The notes under the pieces are model-generated. The model was given only the letters and a program-made list of their open reading frames with translations, was not told the DNA's origin and did no database searches. Positions 18,706 to 27,073 of a stretch of DNA of 64,000 nucleotides are shown in pieces. The DNA comes from G965220205 sp965220205. GTDB lineage: Bacteria; Chloroflexota; Dehalococcoidia; Lucifugimonadales; Australimonadaceae. The stretch's first letter is position 1; each line of letters starts with the position of its first letter. The stretch covers positions 1,798,001 to 1,862,000 of the forward strand of contig OZ244812.1 in NCBI GenBank assembly GCA_965220205.1, written 5' to 3'. The translations under genes and the position numbers were made by a program.

Positions 18706-19878
18706 ATGGTCACGACGGAAGAAAACGAGCTGATGACGCGAGTGGGCCCCGGCCAGCCGGCCGGCGAGCTGCTCCGGCGCTACTGGTATCCGGTGTCGAT
18801 TGCCGCCGAGCTCACCGATGAGAACCCCACCAAGTTCGTGCGGATCCTCGGCGAGGACCTGGTGCTCTTCCGCGACAGGTCGGGGCGCGTCGGCCTGCTC
18901 GCCGACCACTGCTCCCACCGCAGCGCGTCGCTCGTCTACGGACGCGTCGAGGAGCGCGGCATCGCGTGCGCCTACCACGGGTGGCTGTACGACTGCGAGG
19001 GCAACATCCTAGAGACGCCGCCCGAGCGCAACGACGCCATCATGCGATCAGTGAAGCAGCTCGCGTACCCGGTGCGGAAGTACGTCGGCCTCTACTGGAC
19101 GTACATGGGGCCGGCCCCCGCTCCGGAGATGCCGCGCTACGATGTGTTCGAGCGGAAGGACGGCACGCGCAAGGTGATCCTCCAGCCGCGCCTGGACTGC
19201 AACTGGCTCCAGGCGATGGAGAACTCGATGGACCCCGCGCACACCGCCATCCTCCATCAGAACGTGGGCGGCAGGACGCCCGAAAACACGACGCGGGGCC
19301 GCATCGACGACGTGCAGAGCTTCGACTTCTTCATGGTCCCCTACGGCATCATGAAGCGGCGCACGCTGATGACCGGTTACGCGGAGTACCACCCCGTCAT
19401 CTTCCCGAACATTCTGAGGCACCACCGCGACGCCCAGATACGGGTGCCCATCGACGATACGCACACAACGATCTTCTTCGTCCAGTTCGACCATTCGCCG
19501 GACGGGAGCGTCGTGGAGGACATGGAGCCGCAGGTAATCTACCTGCCGCCCTACAAGGACCCGCCGGACCGGGTCCATCCGTTCACCACGCACTCGATGG
19601 AGCCGGTGCAGCCGCAGGACCACATGGCCTGGGAGACCCAGGGACCCATCACCGACCGCACCGTCGAGCACCTGAGCTTCTCGGACCGCGGCGTCGCGCT
19701 GTTCCGCAAGCTGCTGCGGGAGAACATCGCCCTCGTCCAGGCCGGACACGACCCGATGGGCGTGCTGCGCGACCCGGACCACGAGATGATCGACACGAAC
19801 CTCGACGCCTCGCTCGAGCTGTTCGACTCCCAGCGCAGCCGCCCCGACTTCACCCCCGGCGCGCGCCAACTCGCCTAG
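18706..19878 (+). CDS. Rieske non-haem iron oxygenase, alpha subunit-like
   Basis: This 390-residue aromatic ring-hydroxylating oxygenase-type protein has Rieske [2Fe-2S] ligands C69-x-H71 and C88-x2-H91 and a mononuclear iron site D176, H179, H184 (DPAHTAILH) in the C-terminal domain. Such enzymes insert oxygen into aromatic or alicyclic substrates. It has the same architecture as five paralogues in this window and no beta subunit or reductase beside it, so it resembles the single-component-type alpha subunits (vanillate demethylase or phthalate oxygenase class). An AAGGAG site precedes the ATG. Confidence 0.88.
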   Translation: MVTTEENELMTRVGPGQPAGELLRRYWYPVSIAAELTDENPTKFVRILGEDLVLFRDRSGRVGLLADHCSHRSASLVYGRVEERGIACAYHGWLYDCEGNILETPPERNDAIMRSVKQLAYPVRKYVGLYWTYMGPAPAPEMPRYDVFERKDGTRKVILQPRLDCNWLQAMENSMDPAHTAILHQNVGGRTPENTTRGRIDDVQSFDFFMVPYGIMKRRTLMTGYAEYHPVIFPNILRHHRDAQIRVPIDDTHTTIFFVQFDHSPDGSVVEDMEPQVIYLPPYKDPPDRVHPFTTHSMEPVQPQDHMAWETQGPITDRTVEHLSFSDRGVALFRKLLRENIALVQAGHDPMGVLRDPDHEMIDTNLDASLELFDSQRSRPDFTPGARQLA

Positions 19879-19920
19879 GCGGCACAGAGATTGTGGAGAC
19901 CCTCAGGGAGTCCTCGCGCG

Positions 19921-21291
19921 ATGACAGTTGAGATCGCCATCATGAATCTGGAGGCCGTCGCATTGGCGGCCGATAGTGCCCTTACCGCCTCCACGGGGGA
20001 CAACCAGAAGATATTCTCATCTCAGAACAAGCTCTTCGCGCTTTCGGATGTTGCTCCCGTTGGCGTCCTCGTTTACGGCAACGCCAGCTTCATGTCGATC
20101 CCTTGGGAGACGCTGGTCAAGGAGTACCGCCGGAGGCGAGCAGGGCAAACGCTCGATAGGCTGACCGACTACGCTGCTGATTTCTGCGAATTCTTAGCCC
20201 ATGACGTACTCAGCTACGTCAGCCATGAGCATCAAATCGACTATGCCGAGAGTCTTGCCTATAGTATTTTCGCGGAGATCGATCGCGCGATCGACCAAGG
20301 AGTTACCGAGCAGCTGATGAGGAACGCTGCGATTCCTGGCGACAGACCCCTCGAAATTGACGAGGTCAATGACCTATTCGACCAACTAACTGTCGAAGTA
20401 GTCGATGACTACTATCGGCGAGCCATGGCGACGCCTCTGGTTGACGGAGCTCCGGCCGACCTTGGCGCGAAACTCGATGAAGAGTTGGGAGACAGGGTCA
20501 AGCAAGCGCGGGAACAGGTTTTTGACCGAAGACTCCGGCGCGGGGTTCCGCAAAAACTCTCCCGCATTGCCTTCAAATCCATCACTGGTCTGTTTGACGA
20601 TGTCACGGGCCAACCTGGGTCTGGACCGGCCACAGGCATCGTCATTGCTGGGTTTGGCGACCAGGATGTCTTTCCGGCCTTAGCGGAACTCCACGTGGAA
20701 GGAACCGTACAAGATATATTGAAAATGCGGCACGAGGGTGAAGATGTTCTTAGGCCGAATCACCCGGCGACAATCGTACCGTTCGCTCAGGCCGATATGA
20801 TTTACCAGTTCATGCAGGGCATCGACCCTGGATACCATGATTATATGAGACAATCTGTTGTGTCGCACCTTGGTAGTTATACGGACCGCATTTTAGAGAA
20901 TCTGGACCGCTATTCAGCCGATGATAGGGAAGAGATAGCCAAGCGGTTAGGAAACGTTCATCCTGAGATTGCCGAGTCGTTCGTCAGGAGTGTTGACGAC
21001 ATCGGCGATACTTTCGCTCAATCAATCATGGACGTAGTGGCAATGCTCCCCAAGGACCAGCTCGCTGAGATGGCCGAAGCTCTGGTGAGCTTGACATCGC
21101 TCAAGAGGAGAGTGTCTCTCCAGGAAGAGACGGTGGGCGGCCCGACGGATGTCGCTCTTATCACCAAGGGCGATGGGCTGATTTGGGTCAAACGGAAGCA
21201 CTACTTCCCAGCAGAGTTGAACCCCGCATATTTTGCACGTAAGTATGGGAGAGAGAAACATGGCACAAGCACGTCAAACGAAGACCGCTAA
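19921..21291 (+). CDS. Proteasome-like Ntn-hydrolase family protein (unusual long form)
   Basis: I do not know a named family for this 456-residue protein. From the ATG at 19921 the N-terminus reads MTVEIAIM and then VALAADSALT. Removal of Met1 would expose Thr at position 1, and Asp18 would then sit at position 17, exactly as in proteasome beta subunits and HslV (Thr1, Asp17). Lys30 or Lys37 could serve as the third residue, Lys33 equivalent. A segment VYGNASFMSIPWE follows, then a long helical insert with no recognised motif, and a C-terminal strand VALITKGDGLIWV. GGGAG precedes the start. The gene is less GC-rich than its neighbours. Its 3' end overlaps a small gene by 32 bases. Confidence 0.6.
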   Translation: MTVEIAIMNLEAVALAADSALTASTGDNQKIFSSQNKLFALSDVAPVGVLVYGNASFMSIPWETLVKEYRRRRAGQTLDRLTDYAADFCEFLAHDVLSYVSHEHQIDYAESLAYSIFAEIDRAIDQGVTEQLMRNAAIPGDRPLEIDEVNDLFDQLTVEVVDDYYRRAMATPLVDGAPADLGAKLDEELGDRVKQAREQVFDRRLRRGVPQKLSRIAFKSITGLFDDVTGQPGSGPATGIVIAGFGDQDVFPALAELHVEGTVQDILKMRHEGEDVLRPNHPATIVPFAQADMIYQFMQGIDPGYHDYMRQSVVSHLGSYTDRILENLDRYSADDREEIAKRLGNVHPEIAESFVRSVDDIGDTFAQSIMDVVAMLPKDQLAEMAEALVSLTSLKRRVSLQEETVGGPTDVALITKGDGLIWVKRKHYFPAELNPAYFARKYGREKHGTSTSNEDR

Positions 21292-21466
21292 CAAAGGTGA
21301 GCGACGAGCAAGACGAGTAGTGACCCGGCCGTTGTCCCAAGACGAATTTAGGGAGACCCTTCTGCGGGAGGCTGAGGAGTCGGGGCGCAAGAACATCAAT
21401 GCGGTCCGCGGGAAGATTAGGCGGGCGATTCGCGAGGGGCTGAAGGCCGCCGGGAAGACTCGGTAG
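21260..21466 (+). CDS. Small basic protein overlapping the Ntn-hydrolase gene
   Basis: This 68-residue protein is not recognised. It is rich in Arg and Lys, is predicted helical, and has no membrane segment. The ATG at 21260 is preceded by GGGAGAGAG, and the gene begins 32 bases inside the end of the Ntn-hydrolase gene in another frame, so translation is likely coupled. It may be a partner, substrate or nucleic-acid-binding accessory of that protein, which is inference from position only. Confidence 0.55.
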   Translation: MAQARQTKTANKGERRARRVVTRPLSQDEFRETLLREAEESGRKNINAVRGKIRRAIREGLKAAGKTR

Positions 21467-21530
21467 GCCCGCTTCGTCACGCCATGGCGTGGAACGGTGG
21501 ACGTAACGAACGGCAAGTAGGAGGACGCGC

Positions 21531-22610
21531 ATGACGAGCTCCGACGACGCGACGCAGCCGCGGCGAGGCGAACGCCGCGAGTCGCCCTACCGGGAGTGGC
21601 AGCGCTCCGAGGGTATCCCGGTCTACACCGGCTCCTATGTGGACAACCTGTACACGCTGGAGCTCGCCGACTGGCCGAGGACCGGTCAACGCGGCGCTTT
21701 CGTGAACCTCGCAGACCAGGAGCAGGACGACGCGTGGGTCGTGGAGCTGGCCCCCGCGGGCAACACCGAGGTCCAGCACCACCTCTGCGAAGCGACGGTG
21801 TTCGTGTTGACGGCGCGCGGCGCGACGACCTTCTGGCAGGAAGGGACCGGGAAGCAGTCGGTGGAATGGCAGCGCGGCAGCGTTTTCGCGCCTCCGGTCA
21901 ACTGCTACTACCAGCACTTCAACGGCGATGGGCAGGACTCCGCGCGGCTGCTGACCGTGACCAACGCGCCGATGATCATCAACATCTTCCGCGACCCCAG
22001 CTTCGTGTTCGGGGACACGTTCCAGTTCCGCTCGCGCTACGAAGGCGAGAGCACGTTCTGGAGCGCTCCCGCGGAGCGGCTCGACCCGAGGACTTGGAAG
22101 ACGAACTTCGTGCCGGACATCCGGTCGTTCACTCTGGACGAGAACCCAGGCCGCGGCGAGGGGAACTACCGCGCGGGCTTCTCGCTCTCCAACAACTCAA
22201 TGTACGCGCACAGCAGCGAGTTCCCGCCGGGCACGTACAAGAAGGTGCACCGCCACGGAGTCGGAGCGCACGTCGTCATCCTCGGCGGGCGCGGCTACTC
22301 GCTGCTGTCGTTCGAGGGCGAAGAGCCCCGGCGCGTCGACTGGCAGGACGGCAGCGTGCTCTCCCCCAAGGAGAACGAGTACCACCAGCACTTCAACACC
22401 GGCCGGGACCGAGCGCGCTACCTCGCCGTACTGCTGGGCCGCCTCAACCCCGGACACTGGGAGGGCGGCGGCATGCCGGACCAGATCGAGTACGAGGACC
22501 AGGACCCATCGGTATACGAGACCTACGCGGCGGAGTGCGCCAAGAACGGCGTCAACCTGGTCCTCCCGCGCCCCCGCTACCGATCATCGGGGGCAAGACC
22601 ACCGGAGTGA
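21531..22610 (+). CDS. Bicupin domain protein
   Basis: This 359-residue protein has two cupin barrels. The first has metal-type residues in VQHHLCEATVF and CYYQHFN, the second KKVHRHGVGAHVV and EYHQHFN. The repeated QHFN ending is shared with the bicupins at 24914-26020 and 56592-57743, which marks them as one family. Metal-binding bicupins include dioxygenases, decarboxylases and isomerases, but the substrate is unknown here. An AGGAGG site precedes the ATG. The extreme C-terminus overlaps a remnant of an ABC permease gene read in another frame. Confidence 0.82.
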   Translation: MTSSDDATQPRRGERRESPYREWQRSEGIPVYTGSYVDNLYTLELADWPRTGQRGAFVNLADQEQDDAWVVELAPAGNTEVQHHLCEATVFVLTARGATTFWQEGTGKQSVEWQRGSVFAPPVNCYYQHFNGDGQDSARLLTVTNAPMIINIFRDPSFVFGDTFQFRSRYEGESTFWSAPAERLDPRTWKTNFVPDIRSFTLDENPGRGEGNYRAGFSLSNNSMYAHSSEFPPGTYKKVHRHGVGAHVVILGGRGYSLLSFEGEEPRRVDWQDGSVLSPKENEYHQHFNTGRDRARYLAVLLGRLNPGHWEGGGMPDQIEYEDQDPSVYETYAAECAKNGVNLVLPRPRYRSSGARPPE

Positions 22611-22699
22611 ACATCATGAAGGGCGTGTTCGTTCAAGGCGGCGCGGACATAGAAGAGGCCTCCCGCGTTTCCGGGCACGCCTGGCTAATGAAGCGAATG
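22583..22699 (+). pseudogene. Remnant of an ABC transporter permease (EAA loop only)
   Basis: In the frame starting at 22583 the translation contains MKGVFVQGGADIEEASRVSG, which matches the EAA loop of the permease at 6376-8202 (IKGVYLQMGSDMEEAARVSG) residue for residue at most positions. Nothing recognisable as permease lies before or after: the upstream part overlaps the end of the bicupin gene in another frame and the frame stops at 22729. This is most simply a fragment left by deletion of an Fe3+-type permease gene between the bicupin and Rieske genes. Confidence 0.65.
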
Positions 22700-22712
22700 A
22701 GGAGGGCATCCA

Positions 22713-24017
22713 ATGGCATTCCGCAATGAGGAAGAGGACGTGCTGTTCAAGATGGGCCCGGGAACCCCATCCGGTGAGTTGTTCCGGCGCTACTGGTTGC
22801 CCGTCGAGACGTCGGCGAACCTCGGCGGCGGTCGCGGCCCGGTAACGCCAAGCGCGAAAAACCCGGTTCGCCTCAAGGTGCTCGACGAGACACTCGTGCT
22901 CTTCCGTGACGCCACCGGTAAGCCTGGACTGCTGGAGGAACACTGCACCCACCGTGGAACATCGCTCGCCTACGGACGAGTCGAGGACGACGGGCTCCGT
23001 TGTCTCTACCACGGATGGAAGTACGACCGCGCAGGCAACTGCTTGGACATGCCGGCGGAAACAAACGATCGGTTCAGAGCCTCCGTCAAGCATCCCGCGT
23101 ATCCGTGCGTCGAGGTGGGCGGCCTGATCTTCGCCTACATGGGCCCTCCCGAGCTCCAGCCGCCGTTCCCGCAATACCCGGTGCTATTCCGTAGGGACGG
23201 CCTGCGCGTCGCGGGGAAAGGCAACCGCATCCAGAAGTCCAACGCCTTGTTGCAGACGCTGGACAACGTGCTGGACGTCTGGCATCGCGAGGTCGCCCAC
23301 GGCTGGTTCAAGGGCGTCGAACCCGTGTACGGCATCCACAACGGTCGCGAGAGCGATCCTCCGACTCCCATCAAGTTCGAGACGACTCCGTGGGGCGCCT
23401 GCTACGTCACGCTCCAGAACACGAGGGATCCCAAGCTCTACGAGTACCACGAGACCCATGCAGTCTTCCCGTGCCAGCGCTCACGCACCGATACGATGAA
23501 CTGGGCCGTGCCCATGGACGACCACACAACGCGTTGGCTGGGAGTCAGCTTCATGCCGTTCGACGAGCACGGCCAAGTCTCCGAGGCCGCAATGCGCAGA
23601 CTGCACGCCGACACGCCGCTCGACTCGGGCGGCCCCTTCTACGAGGGCTGGATGGAGGATGTCGGCCACTGGTGGAACACCGGCCACCCACTGCGTCAAG
23701 GGCCTATCTGGGAAGACGAAGTCGTGATGAGCACCCAAGGAAGGGAACAGCGGGACGGGTTGCCCGACTTCGACAAGATGACCTTCGGTTCGTCCGACAA
23801 GGGGGTGCTCCTGATGCACAAGCTGTGGAAGGAGCAGATCGCCAGGATTCAGGATGGCGCCGACCCCGTGGGGATAGTCCGCGGTCCTGAAGCAGAGCAG
23901 ATGATCCCACTCCCCGGCCAAGTGAAGTACGTCGACCGTCAGGAAGGCGACCGCCTCTTCAACATGACATTGGAAGAGCGCATGCACGCGCAGGCGGAGG
24001 AGCTCCGCCTGCGCTGA
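22713..24017 (+). CDS. Rieske non-haem iron oxygenase, alpha subunit-like
   Basis: This 434-residue protein has Rieske ligands C78-x-H80 and C97-x2-H100, and a mononuclear site D188, H191, H196. It opens with the shared motif KMGPGTPSGELFRRYW found in all six paralogues. It is longer than the others because of an insertion before the Rieske domain (about residues 37-52). GAGGAGGG precedes the ATG. It follows the bicupin gene on the same strand and may act with it. The substrate is unknown. Confidence 0.87.
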   Translation: MAFRNEEEDVLFKMGPGTPSGELFRRYWLPVETSANLGGGRGPVTPSAKNPVRLKVLDETLVLFRDATGKPGLLEEHCTHRGTSLAYGRVEDDGLRCLYHGWKYDRAGNCLDMPAETNDRFRASVKHPAYPCVEVGGLIFAYMGPPELQPPFPQYPVLFRRDGLRVAGKGNRIQKSNALLQTLDNVLDVWHREVAHGWFKGVEPVYGIHNGRESDPPTPIKFETTPWGACYVTLQNTRDPKLYEYHETHAVFPCQRSRTDTMNWAVPMDDHTTRWLGVSFMPFDEHGQVSEAAMRRLHADTPLDSGGPFYEGWMEDVGHWWNTGHPLRQGPIWEDEVVMSTQGREQRDGLPDFDKMTFGSSDKGVLLMHKLWKEQIARIQDGADPVGIVRGPEAEQMIPLPGQVKYVDRQEGDRLFNMTLEERMHAQAEELRLR

Positions 24018-24046
24018 CGCCCACGCTGCCGGCGCCTCGCGCACCG

Positions 24047-24832
24047 CTAGTTCGGCGTGCGGACCCCGTCGATCCACGTGTTGATGGCGCCGAACGCCGC
24101 TTGGGCGACGTTGGTCAGCCGCTCGCGGCCGTCGTCGAGCGCCGCGTACGAGTAGCCGATCATGCCCTGCGTCACGGTGATGCGGCCGTCGAGCCACGGC
24201 CCGCCGCCCATCCCCCCGATCACCGGGATGTCGACTGCTTTCACGACCTCAGGGCCCGCCACGGGACCGGAGCCCGTGAAGTCGAGGATCGACGCGCCGA
24301 CGTTTTCGAGGGTCTTCGCGTCCTCGACGAGTTGGTCCTTTATCTCCGCCGCGAGGTCGCCCGTGGCGTTGTCCCAACCGCCGTAGCGCGCGGCTGTCTG
24401 CGGGGTGATGCCGAACTGCGCGAACACGGGAATCCCGGCGCGGACGATGGCCTCGACCGCCTCCGGGAAGTCGGCGGCGCCGTCGAGCTTCACCATGTCG
24501 GCGCCGCCCTCCTTGACCAACCGAATCGCCGCATTCACCGCCGCGTCCGTGCCCTGCTGGAGCGGACCGAACGGGAAGTCGCAGTTCAGGATCGCTCGCG
24601 ACACCCCTCGGCGAACGGCTTGGCAGACGAAGATCATCTGCTCCAGCGTGATTTCGAGGCTTCCTTGCTGGCCAAACAGATTGTGTCCGACGGAGTCGCC
24701 GACCGACACGATCTCCACGCCCGCGCGGTCGATGATCTGCGCCATCTGGTAGTCGTACGCGACGAGACCGGCGATCTTGCGGCCGTCGGTCTTCATCTGC
24801 TTCAGCATCGGGAGCGTTACTTTATCGGCCAT
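24047..24832 (-). CDS. PanB-like protein (ketopantoate hydroxymethyltransferase/PEP mutase superfamily)
   Basis: This 261-residue TIM-barrel protein resembles 3-methyl-2-oxobutanoate hydroxymethyltransferase. It keeps GDSVGHNLFG and NCDFPFGP, which hold the two metal Asp residues of PanB. The usual VKLEGG is VKLDGA and the catalytic Glu in LECVP is replaced within ILDFTG, so both Glu positions read Asp. The C-terminal PVIGGMGGGPWLDG resembles the PanB phosphate or substrate loop. It may be a PanB paralogue with a different 2-oxoacid aldol role. The ATG at 24832 has a perfect AAGGAGG site; an upstream in-frame ATG at 24865 is not needed. Confidence 0.75.
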   Translation of the reverse strand: MADKVTLPMLKQMKTDGRKIAGLVAYDYQMAQIIDRAGVEIVSVGDSVGHNLFGQQGSLEITLEQMIFVCQAVRRGVSRAILNCDFPFGPLQQGTDAAVNAAIRLVKEGGADMVKLDGAADFPEAVEAIVRAGIPVFAQFGITPQTAARYGGWDNATGDLAAEIKDQLVEDAKTLENVGASILDFTGSGPVAGPEVVKAVDIPVIGGMGGGPWLDGRITVTQGMIGYSYAALDDGRERLTNVAQAAFGAINTWIDGVRTPN

Positions 24833-24913
24833 CGATTCCTCCTTCGGAACTTGCGGGGCGGGCATGAAACCCCGTCCCCGCTTTGGCGCCCGTCCCTACC
24901 CGGCAAGCAGCCC

Positions 24914-26020
24914 TCAGTCGCCGTCGCCGTACTCCCACTGATAGTTGGGGTCCTCGTAGACCTCTGACGGCATGAGGCTCTTGGCGCCGCGCGAGGCCAG
25001 CTCCGCCTCGAACTTCTCGCGGACCCACGGCTGCTCGTTCGCGTACTCGGTCTGGCCGTTCGTACGATGGCCCGCGAACTGCGACATGTGCCCGAACTTG
25101 AGGTAGCGCGCGGGGCCGGTCCCCACGTTGAAATGCTGGTGGAACCAGTCGGCGGGCGGCGTGAACACCGACGCCTCCTGCCAGGGGCAGACGATCTTCT
25201 CGCCGCCCTCCGGCCACAGGACGGAGTAGCCCTCGCCCTCGGGAATCACGATGACGCGTCCAGGCCCGTGCATGTGGCCCTTCTTGTAGAGCCCGGCGTC
25301 GAAGACGGACATGCTCGCGCTCATCTCGGCCCCGGGGAAGCGGATGTGCACCGCTGTGCCGCCGGCGCCGCGCGACTGCCAGGGGGTCAGCTTGTCCCAG
25401 ACCTTCATGTCAGGGAAGAAATTGCCTACCCAGAAGGCGCCGCCGGTGGGCGCGACGTCCTGCCCGGTAGGGTCCTTGTACGCCTTAGCCTCCGCGTAGA
25501 GGTCCTCCCCCTCCGCGAAGCTCGTCGTTCCCTGGTACGGGTTGTCGAAGAAGAAGGACGGGTCGGGCAGCGTGGACATAGCGAGGGGCAGGTAGTTGTA
25601 GTGAAGGAGCCGGGCGGGCTTGTCGCCCCGAGCGTTGCTGAGCTGACGATACGCGTGGCGCGGCAGGTGGAACATGCTGTGCTTGTGCCACTCGAAGGTA
25701 CGGGGCTCGCCCTCGGTCGGCCAGACAGTCGCCAGCCCCGAGCCCTCGATGACGTACACCGTCTCGCCGAGCGCGAACTTCGTCGCGGGCAGCGTCGCGC
25801 CGGGCTCGATCTCCGTGATGCGCGCCTCGCTGATGCCCTCCATCCCCTTCATCTGTAGGAACGCCGTCTTGCACTGGCGCTCCTCCCACCAGTCGAGATT
25901 GACAGTTCGCAGGTCCGCAACGAAGTGCCCCCGGTGGATGGGAACGCCCAACGACTCCATCCAGCGGTCGTAGGGCAAAGAGTTCTGGCGCCGGCCGGCC
26001 TGTCCCGTGTTCGTGGTCAT
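24914..26020 (-). CDS. Bicupin domain protein
   Basis: This 368-residue protein has two cupin domains. The first has TKFALGETVYVIEGSG, the second KKGHMHGPGRVIVIPEGEG and WFHQHFNVG. It closely resembles 56592-57743 throughout (shared SLPYDRW/PWPYRRW start, LGVPIHRGHF/VGIPIHKGYF, WWEER) and more distantly 21531-22610. Databases sometimes label such proteins as ethanolamine ammonia-lyase activators, which the sequence does not establish. GAGGAGGGG precedes the ATG. It sits downstream of the DUF427 gene on the same strand. Confidence 0.83.
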   Translation of the reverse strand: MTTNTGQAGRRQNSLPYDRWMESLGVPIHRGHFVADLRTVNLDWWEERQCKTAFLQMKGMEGISEARITEIEPGATLPATKFALGETVYVIEGSGLATVWPTEGEPRTFEWHKHSMFHLPRHAYRQLSNARGDKPARLLHYNYLPLAMSTLPDPSFFFDNPYQGTTSFAEGEDLYAEAKAYKDPTGQDVAPTGGAFWVGNFFPDMKVWDKLTPWQSRGAGGTAVHIRFPGAEMSASMSVFDAGLYKKGHMHGPGRVIVIPEGEGYSVLWPEGGEKIVCPWQEASVFTPPADWFHQHFNVGTGPARYLKFGHMSQFAGHRTNGQTEYANEQPWVREKFEAELASRGAKSLMPSEVYEDPNYQWEYGDGD

Positions 26021-26141
26021 GGTTATGTGCCCCTCCTCGGTCCTCCCCCACGCGGGAGAGGCTGAAATAGGTCCTTCCTGGACTCGATGCGCCTAACGTC
26101 GCGCAAGCTACCCTTCGGCCGTAGGCGCTCGGCCGCCGACG

Positions 26142-26939
26142 TCAGTCCCATCGGCTCTCGGGCTTCGCCTCCAGCTCGCCGTCGACGTACATGTCCACCT
26201 TCCCCTGAGGGAAGCAGACGAGTCCGGCGACCTTCGCGGCCTCGGGCCCGGGATACCGGTAGCACCACGCCAGGTCCGCGACTGTCTGGCCGCCAACCTC
26301 CACGGAGTAGTAGCGCGCCTCTCCCTTGTAAGCGCTCCGCACGATCCTCTCGCTCGGGCGCAGCAGCTCCTGGCGCACGTCGCTCTTCGGGATGTAGTAG
26401 CGGTGCGGCAAGCCTGTCTCGATCATCATCACCGGACGGTTGGTCTCGGCGACGGTCTCGCCGTTCACGACGACCGAGACCCGGCGAGAGCTCGCAAGAC
26501 AGTCGATCCGCTTGTACGGATCCTTGGCGTGGACGAACACCTCCTCGTCCTCTTCGAACCAGGCGTCCATCCTGTCCCAGTAGAACGCGACGTAGTCACT
26601 GACGTCGACGCAACTCTCGAACGGGTCACCGTAGTTCCACACGGCGTTCTCGGCCACCCGCTCGCCCACCTTGACGCTCCAGTACCGGGCGTCTCCCTTG
26701 ACCGGTCAGGTAGTGCCGTGGTCGGTCGGCTCCGTCAGGTCCATACGAACGTCGTCCATGTGGAAGTAGTAGACGGGGGGACGCCGGGTCTCGTGCATGA
26801 GCAAGACCCGCCGGCTGTCGGCGACGGCCACTCCCCCGAAGAACGCGCGGATCCGCTGTGCCGCGGGCTCCATCCTCACGTAGTGCTCCGGCATCCCATC
26901 GGTCGCCGGAGTCCCATAGTCGACGTACAGATCAGTCAT
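26142..26939 (-). CDS. Tandem DUF427 protein interrupted by an in-frame TGA
   Basis: One frame runs from the ATG at 26939 (GGAGGGAG site before it) to the stop at 26142, broken only by TGA at 26708-26706. Together it encodes two DUF427 domains (about residues 1-130 and 135-265). The second domain reads RSAYKGEARYYSV; the first reads TT-TGA-PVKGDARYWSV, so the TGA falls exactly at the position that is Cys in the usual CPxKG motif of the family and Ser in the second domain. The part after TGA has only a distal GTG at 26669 as start. It could be a nonsense mutation, an assembly error, or a selenocysteine codon. DUF427 function is unknown. Confidence 0.7.
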
Positions 26940-27073
26940 CGCTCCCTCCTCTCTCTGCGGAATCCCCTCCGCCGGTCCCGCGCGGACAGGAATCTCTCCC
27001 CATCCGCGCCACGCAGGGAGTACTATACAACTCCCCGGCGGTCCGGGGGCATCGACTTCACGGAGGTTTCCTC

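Noticed and set aside
21531..22610. Ethanolamine ammonia-lyase activating protein as a name for the bicupins
   Set aside because: The label circulates for similar sequences but no ethanolamine genes are present and the cupin fold does not support it.
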